Made by a program: the position numbers and the translations under genes. Shown here in pieces: positions 1-7,723 of a stretch of DNA of 64,000 nucleotides; the stretch's first letter is position 1; each line of letters begins with the position of its first letter. The DNA lies in assembly GCA_964394665.1 (NCBI GenBank), contig CAYMYN010000003.1, positions 124,001-188,000 on the forward strand, written 5' to 3'. This stretch comes from CAYMYN01 sp964394665 (GTDB lineage: Bacteria > Planctomycetota > UBA1135 > GCA-002686595). The notes under the pieces are model-generated. The model was given only the letters and a program-made list of their open reading frames with translations. It ran no database searches and had not been told where the DNA came from.

Positions 1-360
1 GCCGAGCAGGCGCAGGCCCTCGGCTTCGATCTCGCGCTCGCGCAGACCGTGCAGGCGGCCGATCAGGCCCAGGTGGGCGCGCGGCGAGAGGTTCGGGTAG
101 AGCGGCGCGCCCTCGGGGACGAAGGCCAGGCGCGACTTGGCGGCGACCGGCTCGGCGGCGACGTCGTGACCGTCCACGCGCACCGTGCCCGAGGTGGGCT
201 CGAGTAGGCCGCACAGCATGCGCAGGGTGGTGGTCTTGCCCGCGCCGTTCGGGCCGACCAGTCCCAAAACCTCGCCCCGGCGCACCTCGAGATCGAGCCC
301 GGCCAGGGCCACGAAGTCGCCGTAGGTGCGGCGGGCGCGGAGGAACTCGGCCAGGGCCAT
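1..360 (-). CDS. ABC transporter ATP-binding protein, ABC-2 type (3' part beyond window)
   Basis: The first 120 codons of an ATPase that would power an ABC-2 type exporter at the inner membrane; the gene runs off the window start. The ATG lies at 360-358. Residues 36-44 form the Walker A motif GPNGAGKTT. Around residues 79-92 there is LAFVPEGAPLYPN, where a Glu stands in the usual Q-loop position, as in the GldA/NatA-like group that works with ABC-2 permeases. The signature motif and Walker B lie outside the window. The substrate cannot be told from this part. It is transcribed away from the neighbouring radical-SAM-like gene and shares its strand, with 185 bp between them. Confidence 0.93.
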   Translation of the reverse strand, partial: MALAEFLRARRTYGDFVALAGLDLEVRRGEVLGLVGPNGAGKTTTLRMLCGLLEPTSGTVRVDGHDVAAEPVAAKSRLAFVPEGAPLYPNLSPRAHLGLIGRLHGLREREIEAEGLRLLG

Positions 361-545
361 GGGGCGTGGACGTTAGACCCGCGGGCAGGGCACCGCCAGC
401 GAGCGCGTGGGTTCGTCGTCGCGCGCAGGGAGCGGGTCGGCGGCTCCCACGACCCCTGCGATGGGCCCTCCGGAACGGGCGCGCCCCGCGCCGCAGCCCA
501 GGGGGCGGCGGCGCGGGGCGCGGGCTCGGGTCGCAGGTTCGGGGG

Positions 546-1283
546 TCAGTGGACGGTTAGGTCCTCCGCATCGACCACCGACACGGGGACGCCGACCTTG
601 TCGCCGACCTGCTCGACGATCTCGTCCAGGCGCGAGCGCAGGATCCCGCGCGTCTTGCCGCGGCGCTTGGGATCGGGCGTCGAGAGCAGGACCTCCCGGG
701 GCCCGATCTCCTGCAGGCGCTTGATCCAGCCGCGCACCTCGCTGTCGGTCGAGTTGTCCACTTCGCCGCGCACGAACTGGGCGTGGACGGCCAGACGGTC
801 CAGGCCCGAGAGCTGCTTGACCAGGTCGGCGAGCTCCGGGCCCTTGCGGCCAGTCAGGGCGGTGAAGGTCTTCACCGTGCCGTACTCCATGCGGGCCACC
901 GGGAGGTCGTAGGTACCCGCCCCCAGGCGCGCCTCGGGCGTGTCGAGGCGCGGCGCATCCGAGAGCAACACGAGCTTGGACTTCGAGAACCACTTGTGGC
1001 GCAGCTCGCGCAGGTTCTCGCTGATGACCCGGAAGTCGGGGTGCTCGGTGGGATCGCACTGCGAGCCGAAGACCACGATGTGATCGACCTTCTCACCCGC
1101 CTTGGAGAGGCGCATGAACTCCTGGGCCGCCATCGTGACCACCACCGAGGCGCGCGGCAGCCGGTTCTCGCGGCTCACGGCCAGGGTGGCGTCGAGGCAG
1201 CCCAGGTCGACGGTGAGGATGGCGCTCCATCGCGCCGACTTCTTCGGCCCATCGAGGATGGAGCTGGGACTGAGGAGCACCAT
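546..1283 (-). CDS. Radical-SAM-fold protein lacking the iron-sulfur cysteines (COG0731-like)
   Basis: A 245-residue protein that follows the pattern of wyosine-synthase-like radical SAM proteins. GSQCDPTEHPDF (about residues 73-84) matches the family's GxGEPTxHPDF, LVLLSD (105-109) matches its VLSN strand, and FVRGEVDNSTD (170-180) matches its FVRGxVDNTTD. The segment that should carry CxxxCxxC (about 15-45) has no such motif, and the whole protein holds only two cysteines, C29 and C76. It therefore should not bind the usual 4Fe-4S cluster. The chosen ATG at 1283 gives a length and start that match the family; the open frame extends further upstream but with unconvincing protein. No frameshift that would restore the cysteines is visible in the other frames. 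Function unknown. Confidence 0.8.
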   Translation of the reverse strand: MVLLSPSSILDGPKKSARWSAILTVDLGCLDATLAVSRENRLPRASVVVTMAAQEFMRLSKAGEKVDHIVVFGSQCDPTEHPDFRVISENLRELRHKWFSKSKLVLLSDAPRLDTPEARLGAGTYDLPVARMEYGTVKTFTALTGRKGPELADLVKQLSGLDRLAVHAQFVRGEVDNSTDSEVRGWIKRLQEIGPREVLLSTPDPKRRGKTRGILRSRLDEIVEQVGDKVGVPVSVVDAEDLTVH

Positions 1284-1389
1284 GGGAGGTAGGGGAGAGT
1301 TGCGATGCGAGGTAGGCGAGCGTCGGCGACGGTCGCAGCGGAGCGCGGGTCCGCGGGGCGCGGGGGCCACGGGGCCCCCACGGGAGGCC

Positions 1390-1415
1390 ACCACCATAAT
1401 ATATGGGCCTCTCGA
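1390..1415. promoter_or_regulatory. AT-rich patch, possible promoter of the radical-SAM-like gene
   Basis: In a region that is otherwise about 70% GC, this short stretch contains CCATAATATATGG, which is nearly its own reverse complement. On the minus strand it reads TATATTAT about 110 bp before the ATG of the radical-SAM-like gene and could serve as a -10 element. No good -35 box is visible, so this is weak evidence. Confidence 0.25.
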
Positions 1416-1444
1416 CTGGAAGTGGGTCGCGGGATCGCCTGGCA

Positions 1445-1822
1445 TCATGGGTGTAAGTGTCCACCATGCGCATTCTTTGTGGATGTTTTGTGGGTACTTG
1501 CTCGCTCCGGGGCATCGCTCGCCCAGTTTGGGCGCGATGTCATTGAGATGAAGGTCAGATAAAAGCCGAGCAGGCCCGTGGGCCAGGCCTCGGAGAGACT
1601 GCGCGCGAAGCGCAGGGGGAGGGGCTCGCCGGGCCCCGCCGGGAGCAGGCGATCGAGCCCGATCGCCAGGCCGACCAGGGCCGCGGCGAGGAGCAAGGGC
1701 CCGGGGGCGAGCAGCCGGGAGGGGCCGTCCCGGCCGGCGGGACCCTCGGAGCCCGGGCCTGCGGGAGCCTCCGCTCCGGTCCGGGCATGGGCCCTGTCGG
1801 CGAGGGGAGCGGGTTCCTGCAT
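1445..1822 (-). CDS. Possible small membrane protein, perhaps a truncated gene
   Basis: A 125-codon frame on the minus strand. Codons about 35-85 have almost only G or C at the third position and encode a hydrophobic segment, GPLLLAAALVGLAIGLDRLLP, so this part looks like real coding sequence. The segment resembles the first membrane span of isoprenylcysteine-methyltransferase-like proteins, but that is only an impression. After about residue 90 the frame enters AT-richer DNA and the codon bias disappears, giving a Lys/Thr/His-rich end that looks like junk. It may be the remains of a longer gene cut off near 1550. No ribosome binding site stands out. Confidence 0.3.
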   Translation of the reverse strand: MQEPAPLADRAHARTGAEAPAGPGSEGPAGRDGPSRLLAPGPLLLAAALVGLAIGLDRLLPAGPGEPLPLRFARSLSEAWPTGLLGFYLTFISMTSRPNWASDAPERASTHKTSTKNAHGGHLHP

Positions 1823-2249
1823 GGCGGGGCGGGTCCGACCCTGGCCCGGGATGGGGCCGCTGGGCGACGGACCACCGACCGCGCCGCCGCGGCCCCGGTT
1901 GCACCGCGCGGGCCCCGGTCGCCCCTTGCGCGGCCCGAGCGCGCGGAACCGGGGCGCGCGGCGGAGCCCTCCGCGCAGCTCGGCGCCGACTCGACCGGGG
2001 CGATCCGCGCGAGCCGCGCTCGCCCTCTCTGCCTTGCTTGACAGTGTTCCGAAAGCGCTCCTAGACTCTCCGCCGCCTTCGCCGGCCCTCCCCCTTCGCC
2101 GCTGCTCCGCCGGTCGGTTCGCCCCCTCCCCGACCTCGCCGTCCGGCGACCGCGCCCCAGGCCGGGCGCCCCCCCGGTCCCATCACCCGCTCCGCCCGCC
2201 TGTCGCGCCGACCCCGGCCAGCCCCCCGGCCGTGGGACCCGCCAGACCC
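1823..2249. other. Intergenic stretch with the nuo promoter and leader
   Basis: No convincing gene lies here. The stretch is very rich in C on the plus strand. It contains the nuo promoter at 2038-2067 and the untranslated leader of about 175 bases that follows it. I see no recognised riboswitch in the leader. Confidence 0.6.
2038..2067 (+). promoter_or_regulatory. Sigma70-type promoter of the nuo operon
   Basis: A perfect -35 box TTGACA (2038-2043), an 18-base spacer and a -10 box TAGACT (2062-2067, four of six consensus bases). Transcription would begin near 2074 and give an unusually long leader of about 175 bases before nuoA. The hexamer TAGACT recurs before other genes in this window. 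Confidence 0.7.
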
Positions 2250-2777
2250 ATGCTGTTCGACTACCTCAACGTCCTGGTCTTCTCGTCGGTCGGCTTCCTG
2301 TTCGTGTTCGCGAACCTGGCGGTCGCCTCGATCGTGCGCCCCAAGCGCAAGGGGCAGCAGGGTCTCGAGGTCTACGAGTGCGGCGAGGAGACCGTCGGCG
2401 AGGCCTGGATCAAGTTCGACATCCGCTACTACACGGTGGCCCTGGTCTACATCGTGTTCGCGGTCGAGATCGCCTTCCTCTTCCCCTGGGCGATCGTGCT
2501 GGTGGACACCTTCCACGGCCGGGGCCCGGCCGAGGGCGCGGGCCTGGGGATCTCGGCCTTGATCGCGGGCGCGATCTTCATCGTCGTGCTCTTCCTGGGG
2601 CTCGCCTACGACTGGGCCAAGGGCGACCTCAACTGGATCATGACCTACGAGCGCAAGCGCTTCGAGCCGAGCGCCAGCCCGGCGCGCGCGAGCGTGCCGA
2701 CCATCGCGGAGCTCGAGGCCCTGGCCGCCGCCGCGGCCAGCGAGCCCCCCGCCGCCGAGGACGAAGAGGCCGCCTGA
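2250..2777 (+). CDS. nuoA: NADH-quinone oxidoreductase subunit A
   Basis: Membrane subunit of respiratory complex I, which couples quinone reduction to ion pumping. The 175-residue protein has three hydrophobic segments and the strongly conserved stretch EVYECGEETVGEAWIKFDIR-YY (about residues 40-62), with the family's conserved acidic residue in the third span region (FAVEIAFLFPW). The C-terminal 35 residues are an Ala/Glu-rich extension not seen in short homologues. The ATG at 2250 begins directly with the first membrane helix; a much longer open frame upstream is just GC-rich leader. It is the first gene of an 11-gene operon. Confidence 0.96.
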   Translation: MLFDYLNVLVFSSVGFLFVFANLAVASIVRPKRKGQQGLEVYECGEETVGEAWIKFDIRYYTVALVYIVFAVEIAFLFPWAIVLVDTFHGRGPAEGAGLGISALIAGAIFIVVLFLGLAYDWAKGDLNWIMTYERKRFEPSASPARASVPTIAELEALAAAAASEPPAAEDEEAA

Positions 2778-2813
2778 GCGCGGGCTCCGCCGACCCCCAC
2801 GGAGAGACGCAGC

Positions 2814-3314
<501 letters not shown>

Positions 3315-3337
3315 CCTCCCCGCACGCAGGAGCCGCG

Positions 3338-3856
3338 ATGGACTTCCAGGGCATCCACGATCGTCTGCGGGCCGTCCAGGCGCCCGGTCTGCTCGCGGCC
3401 GACCTGCCGCGCGAGCCGGACCCCGCCGACAAGAAGGACAAGGGGCGCTACGGCGACCCCTTCGTGCTCGTCGACCCCGCGCAGTTGGTCGAGTTCCTGC
3501 GCGTGTGCCGCGACGACGAGCGCCTGCGGTTCGAGCAGCTCGTCGACCTGTCGGCCACCGATCCGTCCAAGGACGACGAGAACCTGTGGCTCAACGTCCA
3601 GTTGCTCTCGCTCACGCACCGCCAGCGCCTGGCGATCAAGTGTCTGCTGCCGAAGGACGCCGCTCGCGTGGCGTCGGCCACCGCGGTCTACCGCGCGGCG
3701 CAGTACCACGAACGCGAGTGCATGGAGATGTTCGGGATCACCTTCGTGGGGCACCCCGACCCGCGCAACATCCTGCTGCCCGACGACTGGGTCGGCTATC
3801 CGCTGCGCAAGGACTACGAGTTCCCCAAGGAGTACCACGGCATCTCCTGCGAGTAG
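3338..3856 (+). CDS. nuoC: NADH-quinone oxidoreductase subunit C
   Basis: A 172-residue 30-kDa-type subunit of the peripheral arm of complex I. The conserved C-terminal signature is present: ERECMEMFGITFVGHPDPRN followed by LLPDDW and PLRKDYEFP. It is a separate gene and not fused to nuoD. A GGAG sequence lies shortly before the ATG. Its N-terminal part, with a KKDKGRYGDPF segment, is variable, as is usual for this subunit. Confidence 0.97.
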   Translation: MDFQGIHDRLRAVQAPGLLAADLPREPDPADKKDKGRYGDPFVLVDPAQLVEFLRVCRDDERLRFEQLVDLSATDPSKDDENLWLNVQLLSLTHRQRLAIKCLLPKDAARVASATAVYRAAQYHERECMEMFGITFVGHPDPRNILLPDDWVGYPLRKDYEFPKEYHGISCE

Positions 3857-3866
3857 CCCCGCACCC

Positions 3867-5072
3867 ATGGCCCAACCCAGCCCGCAAGGATTTGCGATCC
3901 CGGACGACGCGCGCACGCTGCCCAGCGGCGAGCGCGAGTTCATGTTCGACGTCGCCACGCAGGACCTCGAGGTCAGCATGGGCCCGCAGCACCCCGCCAC
4001 GCACGGGGTGATGCGCATCCTGATCCGCACCGACGGCGAGCTCGTGACCGCGGCCCAGGTGCACCTGGGATACCTGCACCGCTGCGCCGAGAAGATCGGC
4101 GAGAACGTCGAGTGGCTGCAGTACCTGCCCTACACCGACCGGTACGACTACCTGTCGGCGATGAACAACAACCTCGGCTACAGCCTGGCCGTCGAGGCCG
4201 TGTTGCCGATCGAGATCCCGCGCCGGGCGCAGATGATCCGCACGATCTGCGCCGAGCTCAACCGCATCGGGTCGCACCTGATCGCGATGGGCACCTACGG
4301 GCTCGACCTGGGCGCCTTCACGCCCTTCTTCTACGCCTTCCGCGAGCGCGAGTGGATGATGGCGCTCTTCGAGAAGATCTGCGGGGCGCGCCTGACCTAC
4401 AGCTACATCCGCATCGGTGGCGTCTTCAACGACGCGCCTCCCGGCTGGCTGAAGGAAGTCGAGGCCTTCTGCGACGTCTTCGACGAGAAGTGGCAGGAGT
4501 ACTGGGACCTGCTCGCGGTCAACCACATCTTCGTCCGGCGCACGGCCGACATCGGCGTGATCACGGCCGCTGAGGCGATCGACTTCGGCCTGACCGGCCC
4601 CATGTTGCGCGGCTCGGGCGTCGACTGGGACCTGCGCCGCGACATGCCGTACCTGCTGTACGGCGAGATCTGGAAGGCGGGCGTGTTCGAGATCCCGGTC
4701 GGCCGCGGCGAGAAGGGCACGCTGGGCGACTGCTGGGATCGCTTCTACGTGCGCGTCGCCGAGATGCGCGAGTCGATCAAGATCGTGCGCTGGTGCCTGG
4801 CGAACATCGAGCCCGGCCCGGTGCTGGGGGACGTGCCCAAGGTGCTCAAGGTGCCGCCGGGCGAGGCCTACGTCGGCATCGAGAACCCGCGCGGCGAGCT
4901 CGGCCACTACGTCGTCTCCGACGGCGGCAAGGTCGCGATCCGCTGTCGGGTACGCGGCCCGTCCTTCTGCAACATCGCGGTCGCCGAGGACCTCCTGCCG
5001 GGCACTTTCCTGGCGGACGCCGTGGCCATCATCGGCTCGACCGACGTCGTGATCGGGGAGACGGACCGCTGA
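3867..5072 (+). CDS. nuoD: NADH-quinone oxidoreductase subunit D
   Basis: The 49-kDa-type subunit, which with NuoB forms the quinone site. The 401-residue protein carries the family signatures GPQHPATHGVMR near residues 37-48, GYLHRCAEKI, YTDRYDYLSAMNNN and the C-terminal AVAIIGSTDVVIGETDR ending with the usual Arg. It starts 10 bases after nuoC with no obvious ribosome binding site, so translational coupling to nuoC is likely. Confidence 0.98.
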   Translation: MAQPSPQGFAIPDDARTLPSGEREFMFDVATQDLEVSMGPQHPATHGVMRILIRTDGELVTAAQVHLGYLHRCAEKIGENVEWLQYLPYTDRYDYLSAMNNNLGYSLAVEAVLPIEIPRRAQMIRTICAELNRIGSHLIAMGTYGLDLGAFTPFFYAFREREWMMALFEKICGARLTYSYIRIGGVFNDAPPGWLKEVEAFCDVFDEKWQEYWDLLAVNHIFVRRTADIGVITAAEAIDFGLTGPMLRGSGVDWDLRRDMPYLLYGEIWKAGVFEIPVGRGEKGTLGDCWDRFYVRVAEMRESIKIVRWCLANIEPGPVLGDVPKVLKVPPGEAYVGIENPRGELGHYVVSDGGKVAIRCRVRGPSFCNIAVAEDLLPGTFLADAVAIIGSTDVVIGETDR

Positions 5073-5087
5073 GCGGGCGTTAGGACC

Positions 5088-6179
5088 ATGGAGAAAGGCA
5101 ACGTCTTCCTCGACCTCCTGCGCGGACTGCTGCCCGAGGCGACGCCCACCCCGCTGCTGTGGCTGGGCGCGGCCTTCGCCGGCGTCGGCATCCTGATCGC
5201 GCTGGTCTCGCTGGTGGCGATGGCCTCGGTGTGGCTGGAGCGCAAGGTCTCCGGCCACATCCAGTGCCGCTTCGGGCCGATGTACGTCGGCGGCTGGCAC
5301 GGCTGGGCCCAGTCCCTGGCCGACGGCGTCAAGCTCATGCTCAAGGAGGACATGGTCCCGATCGGCTCGGACCGGGTCCTGTTCATGATCGCGCCGGCCC
5401 TCGGCTTGGGCAGCATCTTCGCCGCCATGGCGGTGCTGCCCCTCGCGCCGGGCGTCTACTTCGCCGACATCGACCTGGGGCTGTTCTTCGTGCTGGCGAT
5501 GACCTCCACCACGACCATCTCGGTCGTCATGGCGGGTTGGGCCTCGAACAGCAAGTGGTCGCTGTACGGCTCGATGCGCGAGGCGGCGCAGGTGGTCGCC
5601 TACGAGATCCCGATGGGTCTCTCCCTGATCGTGCCGCTGATCGTGCTGGGCACCTTCAACCTGCTCGAGGCCAGCGCCGCCCAGGCCGGCTGGTTCGGGA
5701 TGAAGTGGGCGATCTTCCAGAACCCCTTCGTGATCCCGGCCTTCCTGATCGCTTTCGTGGCGCTCCTGGCCGAGACCAAGCGTGCGCCCTTCGACCTGCC
5801 CGAGGCGGAGTCCGAGCTCGTCGCCGGTTTCATGACCGAGTACTCCGGCATCCGCTGGTCTTTCTTCTTCATGGAGGAGTACGCGGCCATGTTCCTCATG
5901 AACCTGGTCGCGGCGGTCTTCTTCTTCGGTGGCTTCGAGAGCCCCGTGCTGCACCTGGTGGGCGCGACGGCCGGCGCCGACTCGATCCTCTACCAGGTCG
6001 TGGGCGGCGTGACGTTGCTCGCCAAGACGCTCGCCGGCGTGTTCTTGATGATGTGGTTGCGCTGGACCCTGCCGCGCATCCGCATCGACCAGGTCATGAC
6101 CATGGGATACAAGTACCTGACCCCGCTCGCGCTGCTGTGCGTGCTCTTGACCGCGGTTTGGGAGGCCCTGGTCGCCTGA
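5088..6179 (+). CDS. nuoH: NADH-quinone oxidoreductase subunit H
   Basis: The membrane subunit (363 residues, about eight helices) that joins the peripheral arm to the membrane arm and lines the quinone channel. It has the conserved GxxxxGPMYVGGWHGWAQSLADGVKL region and the charged loop AETKRAPFDLPEAESELVAG-FMTEYSG, which is diagnostic. nuoE, nuoF and nuoG, which often sit between nuoD and nuoH, are absent: the gap between nuoD and nuoH is 15 bases. Confidence 0.97.
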   Translation: MEKGNVFLDLLRGLLPEATPTPLLWLGAAFAGVGILIALVSLVAMASVWLERKVSGHIQCRFGPMYVGGWHGWAQSLADGVKLMLKEDMVPIGSDRVLFMIAPALGLGSIFAAMAVLPLAPGVYFADIDLGLFFVLAMTSTTTISVVMAGWASNSKWSLYGSMREAAQVVAYEIPMGLSLIVPLIVLGTFNLLEASAAQAGWFGMKWAIFQNPFVIPAFLIAFVALLAETKRAPFDLPEAESELVAGFMTEYSGIRWSFFFMEEYAAMFLMNLVAAVFFFGGFESPVLHLVGATAGADSILYQVVGGVTLLAKTLAGVFLMMWLRWTLPRIRIDQVMTMGYKYLTPLALLCVLLTAVWEALVA

Positions 6180-6194
6180 GGGCGGACAATCACC

Positions 6195-6743
6195 ATGAAC
6201 GCCGCCGCCGCGACCCGCGAGTACTTCCTGAACGTCTGGAAGGGTCTGTCGACGACCCTGGTCGGCATGCGCATCACGGGCAAGTACCTGCTGCAGAAGC
6301 CGATCACGGTCCAGTATCCCGACGAGCGTCTGCCGATCCCCGATCGCTACCGGGGCATCCACTACCTCGAGCAGGAGAAGTGCATCAACTGCCTGGCCTG
6401 CGCCCGCGCCTGTCCGATCGACTGCATCGAGATGGACGCGATCCGGCACGGCAAGGAGCTCGAGTGGGTCTCGTTCACGCTCGACTACCAGAAGTGCATG
6501 TTCTGCGAGCTGTGCGTGTACCCCTGCCCCAAGGACTGCATCCACATGGGCACGGAGTTCGCCTTCGTCACCTACGACCGCAGCGAGCTGAAGCACGACC
6601 TGCTCTCCTTCAAGGGCATGGCGCGTGAAGCGCGCATCCGCATGAAGGAGGCCGAGGAGAAGAAGAAGGCCAAGGAAGCGGCCAAGGCCGCCAAGGGCGG
6701 CGCTCCCGCGGCCGACGAGCCGGAGAGCGAGGAAGAAGCCTGA
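6195..6743 (+). CDS. nuoI: NADH-quinone oxidoreductase subunit I
   Basis: Ferredoxin-like subunit carrying clusters N6a and N6b. Two 4Fe-4S motifs are complete: CINCLACARAC beginning at C63 and CMFCELCVYPC beginning at C101. The 182-residue protein has a Lys/Ala/Glu-rich tail after about residue 150 that is longer than in most homologues and probably disordered. Its stop codon shares one base with the nuoJ start (TGATG), so the two genes are translationally coupled. Confidence 0.97.
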   Translation: MNAAAATREYFLNVWKGLSTTLVGMRITGKYLLQKPITVQYPDERLPIPDRYRGIHYLEQEKCINCLACARACPIDCIEMDAIRHGKELEWVSFTLDYQKCMFCELCVYPCPKDCIHMGTEFAFVTYDRSELKHDLLSFKGMAREARIRMKEAEEKKKAKEAAKAAKGGAPAADEPESEEEA

Positions 6744-7357
6744 TGGAGCCCTCCCAGCGCGCCTTCTACGGCCTCCTTCTGCTCGCCTCGATGGCCCTCA
6801 TCGGCTGGAGCGGCTCCGTGGCCGGCGCTCACGGCGTGGCCTTCGGTCTGTTCTCGGTGCTGGTGCTCGGCGGCGCATTGGTCTGCATCTGGGAGCGCTC
6901 GGTCGTGCGCAGCGCCTTCTCGCTGATGGCTACCTTCGGGGGCGTCGCGGGGCTGTTCGTGCTGCTCGGGAGCGACTTCCTGGGCATGATGCAGATCCTG
7001 ATCTACGTCGGCGGGATCCTGGTGCTGATCCTGTTCGGCGTGATGCTCTCGCCACCCGACCTCAAGGAGCGCAAGCTGCCGCGCGTGCTGGGAGGCCTGG
7101 GCCTCGTCGGACTCGGCGTCGGCTGGGTGGCCTTCAAGGTCGCCGCCACGGTGCAGTGGTCGAAGGCGGAGGAACTGCCGCCGATGACCTCGCGCGCCGC
7201 CGACATCGGGGTCGGGTTCGTCAGCCCGGACGGCTACGTCGTGCCCTTCGAGCTGGCCGGGATCGTCTTGACCGTGGCCCTGGTGGCCGCGGTGTACATC
7301 GCCCGCCGCCGCCTGGTGGACGTCCAGCCGCGATCTGGCTCGGGAGACGCTCGATGA
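6743..7357 (+). CDS. nuoJ: NADH-quinone oxidoreductase subunit J
   Basis: Membrane-arm subunit of complex I (204 residues, about five helices). The conserved third-helix motif is present in LLGSDFLGMMQILIYVGGIL, including the pi-bulge helix region thought to change shape during turnover. It overlaps nuoI by one base and nuoK by four bases. Confidence 0.96.
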   Translation: MEPSQRAFYGLLLLASMALIGWSGSVAGAHGVAFGLFSVLVLGGALVCIWERSVVRSAFSLMATFGGVAGLFVLLGSDFLGMMQILIYVGGILVLILFGVMLSPPDLKERKLPRVLGGLGLVGLGVGWVAFKVAATVQWSKAEELPPMTSRAADIGVGFVSPDGYVVPFELAGIVLTVALVAAVYIARRRLVDVQPRSGSGDAR

Positions 7358-7671
7358 ACCCGCTGCACATGCCCCTCGAGGCCTACGTCGCGGTCTCGGC
7401 CGCCCTCTTCGCGCTCGGCGTCGTCTGCATCGTCGTGCGGCGCAACATCCTCTACGTGCTGATGGGGATCGAGATGATCCTCAACTCGGCCAACATCAAC
7501 TTCGTGGCCTTCAACCGCTTCAACGGGGACGGCCTCGATGGGCAGATGTTCGCCATCTTCGTGATCATCCTGGCCGCCGCCGAGGCCGCGGTGGCCCTGG
7601 GGATCATCCTGAACGTCTTCCACCTCTTCGACACCATCCGGCCGAGCGAGCTGGACCTGATGCGCGAGTAG
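7354..7671 (+). CDS. nuoK: NADH-quinone oxidoreductase subunit K
   Basis: A 105-residue, three-helix membrane subunit. The two buried glutamates that form part of the proton path are present: E40 in LMGIEMILNS and E77 in LAAAEAAVAL. The ATG at 7354 overlaps the nuoJ stop (ATGA), the tight junction expected in nuo operons. A longer open frame begins upstream inside nuoJ but does not encode NuoK-like sequence. Confidence 0.97.
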   Translation: MNPLHMPLEAYVAVSAALFALGVVCIVVRRNILYVLMGIEMILNSANINFVAFNRFNGDGLDGQMFAIFVIILAAAEAAVALGIILNVFHLFDTIRPSELDLMRE

Positions 7672-7723
7672 CTCCGCGCCTCCCGATCCGCCCGACGACC
7701 CCCTGGCTCACCCCGGCACAGCG

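Noticed and set aside
1160..1283. Frameshift that might hide the CxxxCxxC motif of the radical-SAM-like protein
   Set aside because: No other minus-strand frame in this stretch encodes a CxxxCxxC pattern.
3738..6596. Very long open frame on the minus strand opposite nuoD, nuoH and nuoI (952 codons)
   Set aside because: It is antisense to well conserved genes and rich in His/Arg/Glu/Asp in the way that shadows of high-GC genes are; no domain is visible.
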